From VAXT01 sp963794605 (lineage in GTDB: Bacteria > Actinomycetota > Thermoleophilia > Gaiellales > Gaiellaceae), in NCBI GenBank assembly GCA_963794605.1, contig CAWCEN010000002.1, positions 930,001 to 994,000 on the forward strand: a DNA stretch of 64,000 nucleotides, given 5' to 3'. Positions 17,038-24,195 of the stretch are shown one piece after another. Within the stretch, counting starts at the first letter, position 1; every line of letters starts with the position of its first letter. Below the pieces are notes generated by a model that was not told where the DNA came from, made no database searches, and worked only from the letters and a program-made list of their open reading frames with translations. Made by a program: the position numbers and the translations under genes.

Positions 17038-17655
17038 CTAGCTCTCGGTCGGGGAGCTGACGACCGGCGTGTTCTTGTGCGTCACGTGGCTGTAGCGCGC
17101 GAGCTGGAGCCCGTTGAAGTTCGCCGGGTCGTACGCGACCGTGAAGTCCAGGGTCGTCGACTTCGGCCCGCTCACGTTGAAGCTTCCGCACAGCACAACC
17201 GGCTTCCCGTTCTTCGTCATGAAGAGCGTGTAGTAGTCGCCCGCGGGTAGCCGGCTCAGGCCGTCGACCTTGAGCTGCATCGGTGTGTTGCCGTCGGTGT
17301 CGCGCGGGCCGAACTGGACGGTCGCCTGTGCCTGGCTGTTGGTGAGAGCCACCGTCTGGACGGACTCGAAGCTGTCATTCGTGCGGTTGTAGCCGGCGAC
17401 GTAGCCGCCGACGAACGTGATCAGCGCGATGGCCGCGGCGAGCGCGAGCGCCGCGCCGATCCGTCGACGGGGCAGCCCCGTCGGCTCGGTCTCCACCGTC
17501 GAGCTGCGTCTGTCGGGCACCTCTTCGAGCTCGGGCGGCAGTTCCGGCGGAGGGCCTGCCGCGATCAGCATCTCGTGGACGCGCTCGAGGCGCTCGTGCT
17601 CAGCGGGCGGGAGGCCCTCTCCGACCAGGTCTCTGAACTTGGGTGTGTCGCTCAC
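17038..17655 (-). CDS. Anti-sigma factor (membrane-anchored, RskA-like C-terminus)
   Basis: The 205-residue product has a short cytoplasmic N-terminus (1-75) with a helical PPAEHERLERVHEML segment, one membrane helix (about 78-100) and an extracytoplasmic beta-rich domain resembling anti-sigma-K factor C-terminal domains (MQLKVDGLSRLPAGDYYTLFMTKNGKP). GTG 17655 overlaps the sigma factor stop in GTGA, so the pair is translationally coupled. No HxxxCxxC zinc motif is present. The likely role is to hold the upstream ECF sigma factor inactive until an envelope signal arrives. Confidence 0.78.
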   Translation of the reverse strand: MSDTPKFRDLVGEGLPPAEHERLERVHEMLIAAGPPPELPPELEEVPDRRSSTVETEPTGLPRRRIGAALALAAAIALITFVGGYVAGYNRTNDSFESVQTVALTNSQAQATVQFGPRDTDGNTPMQLKVDGLSRLPAGDYYTLFMTKNGKPVVLCGSFNVSGPKSTTLDFTVAYDPANFNGLQLARYSHVTHKNTPVVSSPTES

Positions 17656-18257
17656 GACAGCTCTCCTTCCAGTACATCTGCGAGCCGGGAAAGCGCACTC
17701 CTCGTTCGCGTCTTGACAGTGCCGAGGGGAATTCCGACGAAATCTGCGATCTCGCTCTGCGAGAGGCCGCCCCAGTAGGCGAGCTCGACCAGCTTTCGCT
17801 CCTGCTCCGGAAGCTCCGCGAGCGCGCGGTGCACGCGCCACGCCGTCCAGCTCGCCTCGGCTCGCTCCTCCGGGCCGGCGTCGTCAGACGGCTCGTCCGC
17901 CGGCTCGGCGGGCACAGGGCCCAGCGCGCGGCGCCGGTCGACGATTGCGTTCCTCGCAACCGCGTAGAGCCACGGCGCGCCAGGCCCGCGATCGCTGCGG
18001 TAGCTCTTCGCCGAGCGCCAGATCGAGGCGAACGTCTCCTGAACCGCGTCCTCGGCTCGGCCGCGATCGCCGAGTCGCCGGAGCGCGAGCGCGAACACGG
18101 GCCGGGCATAGCGCTGGTAGAGCTGCTCGAAGGCCCCGGAGTCGCCTTCGCCGACCCGCGCGATCAGTTCGCCGTCGGTGGCGGGTTCCACGGCCCAGAT
18201 GGTGGCGAGTGGTGGCAGGCCGGGCAACCCGGTACCGAGTGCAAGTTCCGCAGACAT
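17652..18257 (-). CDS. ECF-family RNA polymerase sigma factor (SigK-like)
   Basis: This 201-residue sigma factor has region 2 (about 38-105, EQLYQRYARPVFALALRRLG through APWLYAVARNAIVDRRR) and region 4 (about 145-195, LPEQERKLVELAYWGGLSQSEIAD with the helix GIPLGTVKTRTRSAL). ATG 18257 is the best start; the frame remains open far upstream without coding character. It is coupled to the downstream anti-sigma gene, the usual SigK/RskA-type pair. Target promoters are not identifiable by eye. Confidence 0.88.
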   Translation of the reverse strand: MSAELALGTGLPGLPPLATIWAVEPATDGELIARVGEGDSGAFEQLYQRYARPVFALALRRLGDRGRAEDAVQETFASIWRSAKSYRSDRGPGAPWLYAVARNAIVDRRRALGPVPAEPADEPSDDAGPEERAEASWTAWRVHRALAELPEQERKLVELAYWGGLSQSEIADFVGIPLGTVKTRTRSALSRLADVLEGELS

Positions 18258-18274
18258 CGTCTCTGTGACAAGTT

Positions 18275-18931
18275 CTACGCCTCCTGAAGCCGCGCGGATT
18301 GCAGCATTCCCCCGTCGAGGACGAGGCTCGACCCGGTGACGAAGGATGCGCCGGCGAGATACAGGACCGCGTCCGCGACATCGTCCGGGGTGCCGATTCG
18401 ATGGAGGAGCGTCTCCCCGGCGCGGCGCTCTTCCTGGCCGGGCTCGACGGCGACGGGCCCCGGCGCGATTCCGCACACGCGGACCTCGGGCGCGAGCGCT
18501 CTCGCAAACACGCGTGTCAGCATCGCCTGTGCAGCCTTGGCGGCGGAGTGGGGCGCAAAGGACGGCCACGGCTCGTACGCGGCAACGTCCTCGATCATCA
18601 CGACCACGCCCTCGGACTCGCGGAGACGGCCCGCCGCGGCCTGTGTCACGAAGAAGCTGCCCTTGGCCGTCGCGCCGAGTGCGGCCTCCCAGTCGGCCTC
18701 GGTCACCTCGTCGACCGGCTTGGCCGTGAACCCCTCGCCGGCTGCGTTCACCAGCAGGTCGAGCCCATCCAGCTCGGCAGAAGCACGCGCGACGAGTCGG
18801 TGAGCGGCTTCGGCATCTGCGAGGTCACCGTCGGCACGCCCGGCCGCGAAGACCGACCAGCCCTCGGCCCGCAGGCGCTCGGAGACGGCGGAACCGATCC
18901 GTCCGGTACCGCCTGTGACGAGCGCTCGCAT
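18275..18931 (-). CDS. Short-chain dehydrogenase/reductase (SDR)
   Basis: This 218-residue protein has the NAD(P)-binding motif TGGTGRIGSAV (about 6-16), the NAG-type LVNAAGEG and an active-site region with AAYEPWPSFAPHSAAKAA, where the usual Tyr-x3-Lys is replaced by His-x3-Lys (HSAAK). Loss of the catalytic Tyr makes classical SDR chemistry doubtful. The C-terminus ends with the dinucleotide-fold signature VLDGGM. It sits 17 bases upstream of the sigma factor gene in the same direction. Confidence 0.78.
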   Translation of the reverse strand: MRALVTGGTGRIGSAVSERLRAEGWSVFAAGRADGDLADAEAAHRLVARASAELDGLDLLVNAAGEGFTAKPVDEVTEADWEAALGATAKGSFFVTQAAAGRLRESEGVVVMIEDVAAYEPWPSFAPHSAAKAAQAMLTRVFARALAPEVRVCGIAPGPVAVEPGQEERRAGETLLHRIGTPDDVADAVLYLAGASFVTGSSLVLDGGMLQSARLQEA

Positions 18932-19011
18932 TGTTCGGGGAGTGTAAGGATCGGCCGCGTTCCTCCGGACAGGGGATAGGAATTATCGTCCGCAAACCGA
19001 AGCCTTTCCGC

Positions 19012-19890
19012 ATGAAACGACTCTCGTCCCTACTCGTCGCTCTCGCGCTCCTGACGATCCCGTCGGCTCTGAGCGCGACTACGAAGAACGTCGACATCAC
19101 CGCGGCCGGCTTCACCCCGAAGACGGTCACGGTCGAGTTCGGCGACACCGTGACCTGGACGAACAAGGATTCCGGCACGCACCAGGTGCTGGCCGACCAG
19201 CTCGCCTTCCCGACCTCGCCCGTCCTCTCCCAGAACCAGACCTACGCGTACACGTTCATGAAGTCGGGGAACTTCGGCTACCGCGACGCCCTGCACACGA
19301 ACCGCCGCGGGACCGTGGTCGTCCGCGCGGGCGTCAGCCTCAAGGCCGCGCCGGCGCTGATCTCGTACGGCGGGACTGCGACGCTGTCCGGGGCCGTCTC
19401 GAGCCTCGCCGCGGGCGAGACGGTCAACGTCGACGCGAAGCAGTGTGGGGCGACGGCCTTCACGCGCCTGATAGCCGTGAAGAGCACGGCGAACGGCGCC
19501 TGGAGTGCCCCGGCCAAGCCCGTCATGAACACGGTCTTCCGCGCGACCTGGAAGAACGCGAACAGCGTCGAGCTGACGCAGTCCGTTTCGCCGCTCCTGA
19601 CGCTGAAGCGCGTGCGCGTTCGCCGCTTCACGGCCAGCGCCACGGCTGCGCTTGCACTCAGCGGGAAGCGCCTGGTCGTGCAGCGCTACGTCAAGAGCAA
19701 GCGCGCCTGGAAGGCGGTCAAGCAGGTGACGCTGAACACGTCCAAGCCTGCTGCAACTCCCCCGACCGTACGCAGCTCGGTGGCGTTCGGACTGCGCGTC
19801 AGGCGCGGCACCAAGCTTCGCGTCCTGCTCCCGGCGGCCCAGGCGGCCACCTGCTACGCGGCCGCACGCAGCTCGGCTATCAAGGCCTGA
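19012..19890 (+). CDS. Secreted cupredoxin-fold protein lacking copper ligands (paralogue 1)
   Basis: The 292-residue product has a signal peptide (1-22), a cupredoxin domain (about 25-105; GFTPKTVTVEFGDTVTWTNKDSGTHQV) and a C-terminal Ig/Kelch-like beta domain with many Arg and Lys. Compared with plastocyanin-type blue-copper sites the first His is kept (H57), but the Cys position is Asp92 and the Met position is Arg98; H95 is kept. Copper binding of type 1 is therefore excluded by sequence. It may be a structural wall-associated protein. A paralogue follows at 20023. Confidence 0.75.
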   Translation: MKRLSSLLVALALLTIPSALSATTKNVDITAAGFTPKTVTVEFGDTVTWTNKDSGTHQVLADQLAFPTSPVLSQNQTYAYTFMKSGNFGYRDALHTNRRGTVVVRAGVSLKAAPALISYGGTATLSGAVSSLAAGETVNVDAKQCGATAFTRLIAVKSTANGAWSAPAKPVMNTVFRATWKNANSVELTQSVSPLLTLKRVRVRRFTASATAALALSGKRLVVQRYVKSKRAWKAVKQVTLNTSKPAATPPTVRSSVAFGLRVRRGTKLRVLLPAAQAATCYAAARSSAIKA

Positions 19891-19914
19891 TCCCGCTTGG
19901 TTAGGCGCTCGGCT

Positions 19915-19935
19915 CACGCGGGCCGGGCGTGTTTT
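19915..19935 (+). terminator. Weak intrinsic terminator after cupredoxin paralogue 1
   Basis: CACGC (19915-19919) pairs with GCGTG (19927-19931), closing a GC-rich loop, and is followed by TTTT (19932-19935), 25 bases after the stop. The short stem makes this tentative. Confidence 0.4.
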
Positions 19936-20022
19936 CCAAATTCTTTACAGCAGCAACGCAACTTCTGAACGTTCAGGCCGTTCCATACATAGCCGTCAAC
20001 GAACTTAGGGGGAACCGCCAAC

Positions 20023-20892
20023 ATGAAGAAGGCTCTAGCACTAGCCACTGCGGCGTGTGCACTTGCGACTGCCGGCTTCGCCTTTGCGGGTCTCGCCGCG
20101 AACAAGACCGTGAGTATCAAGTCCACGGGCTTCGCTCCGAAGACGGTCACCATCGCCGGGGGTGACACGGTCACCTGGAAGAACGTCGACACCGTGAACC
20201 ACCAGGTCGTGGCGAACAACGGTGCATTCGCGTCGGGTCAGATCCGCCCGAACCGCATCTACGCGAAGAGGATCGACACGCCCGGCACGTACGGGTATCA
20301 CGATGCGCTCCATCCCGCGCTCAAGGGCACCGTCAAGGTGACCGGCGCGCCGCCGTCAGTCTCGATCGGGGCGTCGACGCCAATCTCGGTGTTCGGGAAC
20401 GCGATCCATGTCAGCGGGGCCGTCTCGCCGGCCGCGGTCGGGGACACCGTCTCCGTCTACGCCCAGCCGTCGGGCCAGGCTTCATTCGTCAAGATCGCCG
20501 ACGTCCAGACCACGACGAACGGGGTCTGGGATCTGATCACGCCGCCTCAGGTTCTCACCGCTTATAAGGCGACCTGGAAGGGGAAGACGAGCGCCGTGAT
20601 CTCGGTCGCCGTCCAGCCACAGCTCCGGCTGCAGCGAATCGGGCGCTGGTTCGTCGCACGGGCCCTGCCCAGCAAGTACAGGGGGCACTGGGTCTACCTG
20701 CAGCGAGCTAACGCGTTTGGCGAGTGGGTCAGCCTGAAGAAGATCACGCTAAACAGCCAGTCGGCGAGGCGCTTCAAGGTGCGTCATCTGCCGCACGGCC
20801 TCAACCGGCTGCGCGTCTTCATCACTACCAACCAGGCCGGTTCCGGGTACTTCCACGGAGCCAGCCCGAGCCTCAGTTTCCGGCGCCGCTAG
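20023..20892 (+). CDS. Secreted cupredoxin-fold protein lacking copper ligands (paralogue 2)
   Basis: This 289-residue protein has a signal peptide (1-22) and the same two-domain plan as its upstream neighbour: cupredoxin domain (about 27-105) and C-terminal beta domain. The motif GYHDALHPALKGTV (91-104) aligns with the blue-copper consensus YxCxxHPxMKGxV, but Cys is Asp94 and Met is Leu100, while H60 and H97 remain. The two genes are tandem duplicates with separate leaders; this one has a strong AGGGGGAACC site before ATG 20023. Confidence 0.75.
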   Translation: MKKALALATAACALATAGFAFAGLAANKTVSIKSTGFAPKTVTIAGGDTVTWKNVDTVNHQVVANNGAFASGQIRPNRIYAKRIDTPGTYGYHDALHPALKGTVKVTGAPPSVSIGASTPISVFGNAIHVSGAVSPAAVGDTVSVYAQPSGQASFVKIADVQTTTNGVWDLITPPQVLTAYKATWKGKTSAVISVAVQPQLRLQRIGRWFVARALPSKYRGHWVYLQRANAFGEWVSLKKITLNSQSARRFKVRHLPHGLNRLRVFITTNQAGSGYFHGASPSLSFRRR

Positions 20893-20907
20893 GGCGACGG
20901 ACTAGCA

Positions 20908-20940
20908 GAGACGCCGCGGGTGGGGTCCCCGCGGCGTCTC
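20908..20940. terminator. Bidirectional hairpin between convergent genes
   Basis: Bases 20908-20920 and 20928-20940 form a perfect 13-bp GC-rich stem with a 7-base loop, between the cupredoxin gene (ends 20892) and the superoxide dismutase gene (ends 20950). It probably terminates both, though neither side has a T-run. Confidence 0.65.
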
Positions 20941-20949
20941 GCTACGTAC

Positions 20950-21576
20950 TCAGGTCGCCGCTCTGACCTTGCCGATCGCCTTCGCGTAGCGCTCGGCGAC
21001 CGCCGACCAGTTGACGACGTTCCACCAGGCCTCGAGGTAGTCGGGGCGTCTGTTCTGGTACTTGAGGTAGTACGCGTGCTCCCAGACGTCGATGCCGAGC
21101 AGCGGCTCGTCCGACTGCATGATCGGCGAGTCCTGGTTCGCAGTCGAGTAGACCGAGAGCGCGGTGCCGTCGTGCACGAGCCACGACCAGCCTGAACCGA
21201 AGCGGTTCACGCCGCCGTCGTTGACCGCCTTCTTCAGCGCGTCGAGCGAGCCGAACGTGTTGTTGATCGCGTCCGCGAGCTCGCCCTCGGGCTCGCCGCC
21301 GCCGTCGGGGCTCATGATCTCCCAGAACAGCGAGTGGTTCGCGTGCCCGCCGGCGTTGTTCCGGAGGACGCCCTGCTTGTCCTCGGGCAGCGTGCCGAGA
21401 ATCGTCAGCACTTGCACGACGGGCTCGTTCGCCCAGTCGGTGCCCTCCAGTGCCGCGTTCGCCTTGTCCACGTATGCCTGGTGGTGCTTGTCGTGATGCA
21501 ATCGCATCGTCGCCTCGTCGATGTGCGGCTCGAGCGCGGCGTAGTCGTAGGGAAGAGGTGGAACCTCGAAAGCCAT
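20950..21576 (-). CDS. sodA: Superoxide dismutase (Fe/Mn family)
   Basis: This 208-residue enzyme has all four metal ligands in family context: H27 (LHHDKHHQAYV), H81 (GGHANHSLFW), D163 and H167 (DVWEHAYY). It converts superoxide to oxygen and hydrogen peroxide in the cytoplasm; no signal peptide is present. ATG 21576 gives the canonical start MAFEVPPLPYDYAALEPHI and has a GAAAGGAG site upstream. The gene is divergent from a second SOD homologue 65 bases away. The choice of Mn or Fe cannot be made with confidence by eye. Confidence 0.94.
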   Translation of the reverse strand: MAFEVPPLPYDYAALEPHIDEATMRLHHDKHHQAYVDKANAALEGTDWANEPVVQVLTILGTLPEDKQGVLRNNAGGHANHSLFWEIMSPDGGGEPEGELADAINNTFGSLDALKKAVNDGGVNRFGSGWSWLVHDGTALSVYSTANQDSPIMQSDEPLLGIDVWEHAYYLKYQNRRPDYLEAWWNVVNWSAVAERYAKAIGKVRAAT

Positions 21577-21641
21577 CTGGCGCTCCTTTCTTCTGCTTTC
21601 GTGATTATGCTCGCCGACGCCCACCGCGGAGAGGAGTTCTA

Positions 21642-22265
21642 TTGGCCACCCTTGCCTACAACGCCGAAGAGATCGCGCCCCGCGAGCTGAAGCCCTCGCT
21701 GTACGAGCTCGAGGGCATCTCGCGTGAAGCGGTCGAGGCTCACTACAAGCTCTACGAGGGTTACATCGCGAAGCGGAACGAGATTCTCGCCCGGCTCGCC
21801 AATGTCGACCTCGAGTCCGGCAACCAGGTCTACTCCGAGGTGCGCGCGCTCAAGGTCGACCTGACGTTCGCGATCGGCGGCGTCAAGAATCACGAGATCT
21901 ACTTCGAGCACCTGGGCGGCGACGGCGGCGACCCGTCGGGGTCGATCGAAAACCTGATCGAGCGCGACTTCGGCGGCGTGGATGAGTGGCGCGCCGACCT
22001 GAAAGCGACCGGCATGGGCGGCCGCGGCTGGGCGTGGACGGCGTACGACTGGGACGAGGGGCGGCTCTTCAACTACATCGGCGACGCCCAGAACTCGTAC
22101 CCGATCTGGAACGCGACGCCGCTCGTGGCGCTCGACGTCTACGAGCACGCGTACTTCCTCGACTACCGGACCGACCGGGCGGCGTACATCGACGCGTTCT
22201 TCGAGAACCTGGACTGGGCGACCGTGAACAACTGGGTATCGGGGTACGGCATCCCGTTGCGATAG
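21642..22265 (+). CDS. Divergent Fe/Mn superoxide dismutase homologue
   Basis: This 207-residue protein keeps the metal ligands of the family (H34, H84, D165 and H169 in DVYEHAYF) and the GGRGWAWTAYD core, but the N-terminal signature HHDKHH is replaced by AHYKLYEG, so the second-shell His residues that line the substrate channel are missing. It may still be a dismutase or a metal-binding relative with changed activity. The start is TTG at 21642, chosen for the GAGGAG site 5 bases upstream. It is transcribed divergently from the canonical SOD gene. Confidence 0.8.
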   Translation: MATLAYNAEEIAPRELKPSLYELEGISREAVEAHYKLYEGYIAKRNEILARLANVDLESGNQVYSEVRALKVDLTFAIGGVKNHEIYFEHLGGDGGDPSGSIENLIERDFGGVDEWRADLKATGMGGRGWAWTAYDWDEGRLFNYIGDAQNSYPIWNATPLVALDVYEHAYFLDYRTDRAAYIDAFFENLDWATVNNWVSGYGIPLR

Positions 22266-22267
22266 TC

Positions 22268-22345
22268 ATCGAGACGCTCGCCTTCACCCTCGTCGGCTAC
22301 CTCGCCGGCAGCCTCCCGTTCGGTACTGGGTCGGGCGGCTATCGG
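22268..22345 (+). pseudogene. Possible remnant of plsY (glycerol-3-phosphate acyltransferase)
   Basis: Directly after the SOD-like gene one frame reads IETLAFTLVGYLAGSLPFG and, after a 1-base shift, YWVGRL. Together they resemble the N-terminus of PlsY (hydrophobic helix, GYLxGSxPFGYxxGR). There is no start codon and no further match, so this would be a decayed fragment. Bases 22346-22429 hold no recognisable gene. Confidence 0.3.
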
Positions 22346-22429
22346 TGTGCTCGTCCTGCACCGAGGCAACCTCAGGCGTCTTCGAGACGGCACCCAGACG
22401 CGGGTCCAACTGCGACGCAAGCCCGCCAC

Positions 22430-22459
22430 GACCTCCTAGTAACAGACTGTTACGAGGTC
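22430..22459 (-). terminator. Palindrome at the folE2 3' end
   Basis: Perfect palindromic arms GTAACAG (22439-22445) and CTGTTAC (22447-22453) are flanked by GACCTC (22430-22435) and GAGGTC (22454-22459). The structure overlaps the folE2 stop codon. It could form a terminator-like hairpin or be a protein-binding palindrome; no T-run is present. Confidence 0.45.
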
Positions 22460-23435
22460 AGGTTCGGCTGAGCCACTCGTCGAGCCTCGTGTGGTGCTCG
22501 AGAGGGCCGCCGTGCTCGAGCTCGCGACGTAGCTCGCCGACCGTTCCGAACCGTTCCGCAAGCACGTCGTGCGTGTGGATCGTCTCCAGGTTGACCTGGC
22601 GCGAGAAGACGAAGTCCGAGTCGTCGAGCGCCGGGTACGCGTCGAGAACTCCCTTGAGCGCGATTCGCACCGAGTCCTCGACGAACCGTGGCTGGAGATG
22701 CGCGTGCTCGACGACGAACAGCTCGTCCGGTCGCTTCAGCAGCTCGTAGACCGGCGCGCTCATCGAGCCCTCGACGATTCCGACCAGCTGCTCCGCGTTG
22801 ATGCTCGCCTGCGTTCCGACGTAGAGCGTCCCGCGGCCGCGCTGGTTGTGCGTCGCGAGCGGGACGAGCTCGAGGATCCGCTCGACGTCCCCGTCGTCGA
22901 ACCCGGCCTCGAGCAGGCGCTCACTCGCCCGTCCGCGGACCAGCCCCTGCGCGCACGGACAGGCGTTGATGCCGGCAGCTTGCACGCCGACAAGCCGCAG
23001 CACACCGTGCGACGAGGCCGCCGCGATGCCGATCAGCTCGACCATCTCCTGCGTAGGCAGGCCGGTGACCGGAGTCGTGCGCTCGATCGGGTAGCGCGCC
23101 GAGATGTGCACGTGCGCCCGCAAGGCGCGCTGGCGTTCGACGATGTGCGTCGCGATGTGCTCCGCGAGCACCTCGACCAGGAAGGCCTCGCCGATCACGA
23201 CCTCTTCGATCGCCTCCTCGAACAGCTCCGGGAAACGCGACATGTGCACGCCCTTCTGGGACGGATCGAGGTCGACCGTGCATTCGATCTCGGCGGCGAT
23301 CTGCTGCTCGATGCCCGCGTAGCTGATGCGGATCGCCTTGCTCGCGCCCATCACGCCCGCGCGAGACAGGCCGAGCCGCACGTCGGGCTGCGAGGCCTGG
23401 AGGTCGTCTTCGAGCAGTCGCGTCAGGTCGTCCAT
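22458..23435 (-). CDS. folE2: GTP cyclohydrolase FolE2/MptA type
   Basis: This 325-residue enzyme matches the type IB GTP cyclohydrolase family: RVGLSRAGVMG-like start (residues 18-30), the GVHMSRFPELFEEA motif, GLPTQEMVELI and the metal-site cysteine segment INACPCAQGL. It converts GTP to dihydroneopterin triphosphate, the first step of folate synthesis, and in contrast to FolE can use metals other than zinc. ATG 23435 gives the usual family length. It is divergent from the HisKA protein gene, with only 14 bases between the starts. Confidence 0.93.
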   Translation of the reverse strand: MDDLTRLLEDDLQASQPDVRLGLSRAGVMGASKAIRISYAGIEQQIAAEIECTVDLDPSQKGVHMSRFPELFEEAIEEVVIGEAFLVEVLAEHIATHIVERQRALRAHVHISARYPIERTTPVTGLPTQEMVELIGIAAASSHGVLRLVGVQAAGINACPCAQGLVRGRASERLLEAGFDDGDVERILELVPLATHNQRGRGTLYVGTQASINAEQLVGIVEGSMSAPVYELLKRPDELFVVEHAHLQPRFVEDSVRIALKGVLDAYPALDDSDFVFSRQVNLETIHTHDVLAERFGTVGELRRELEHGGPLEHHTRLDEWLSRT

Positions 23436-23449
23436 GGAGGAGGGATATT

Positions 23450-24040
23450 GTGCCTTTCGTGGCCTCCCCCGACGAGTTTTCGCGTTTCGTGTCGCTCGCG
23501 TGCCACGACCTGCGCACGCCGCTAGCGACCGTGAGCGGCTTCGCCTACACGCTCGAGCGGGCCGACGACCTCGGGGATCCGGCGACCCGGTACGTCGCGA
23601 TGATGCGCGCGGGCGCGGAGCAGATGGGCGAGCTCCTGGACGCCCTCGGGCTCGTGACGCGGATCGAGGCCGGTCGCTATGAGCCCGCGCTGATCGAAAC
23701 CGACTCGCTCGAGCTCGTGCGGGCCGCGGCCGCCCGGCTCGGAGAGATGGCCGAAGCGAGCGGCAGCGGCGCGACCGTCCGCGTCGACCCTGCTCCGGTC
23801 GAAGTCGGGCTCGCGGCGCTCGCCCTGTGCACAGTCCGCCACGGCGGGCTCGACCAGGCCGAGATCGTCGCTGCCGGAGAGACCGTCGAGATCGCGCCGA
23901 TTCCGGAAGCCGCGGCTCCGATCGTGCTCGCCGAGGACTTGAAGGACCTCGGCGCCGCAACCGCGCGCCGCGTCATTGATGCGATCGGCGGAAGCCTAAC
24001 GCTCGAGGGCGAGCGCCTGCTCGTCCGCTTGCCCGCCTGA
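23450..24040 (+). CDS. HisKA-domain protein with degenerate kinase domain
   Basis: The 196-residue protein has a histidine-kinase dimerisation and phosphoacceptor helix with an intact H-box (H19 in ACHDLRTPLATVSGF) and a second helix, but the remaining 110 residues lack recognisable N, G1 and G2 boxes of the HATPase domain. No membrane segment or sensor domain is present. It could be a phosphotransfer protein or an inactive kinase scaffold. GTG 23450 is preceded by GGAGGAGGG. Its tight divergence from folE2 suggests a shared promoter region. Confidence 0.6.
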   Translation: MPFVASPDEFSRFVSLACHDLRTPLATVSGFAYTLERADDLGDPATRYVAMMRAGAEQMGELLDALGLVTRIEAGRYEPALIETDSLELVRAAAARLGEMAEASGSGATVRVDPAPVEVGLAALALCTVRHGGLDQAEIVAAGETVEIAPIPEAAAPIVLAEDLKDLGAATARRVIDAIGGSLTLEGERLLVRLPA

Positions 24041-24195
24041 AGCTCGCGCGCAAAACCGCGTTTCGCAGCTGCGCGTAGTGGGGACCGGAACGGGAAACGA
24101 GGGGGGTTCGAGCCATGAGGTCAGTAGAAAGTGCGGACGTGCGACCGGGGAGACGCCGATTTCCGGCGAGCTCGGCTTCGAGAGAGTGTCGGCGC

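Noticed and set aside
20023..20892. Annotation as a blue-copper electron carrier
   Set aside because: The required Cys and Met ligands are replaced, so only the fold, not the function, can be claimed.
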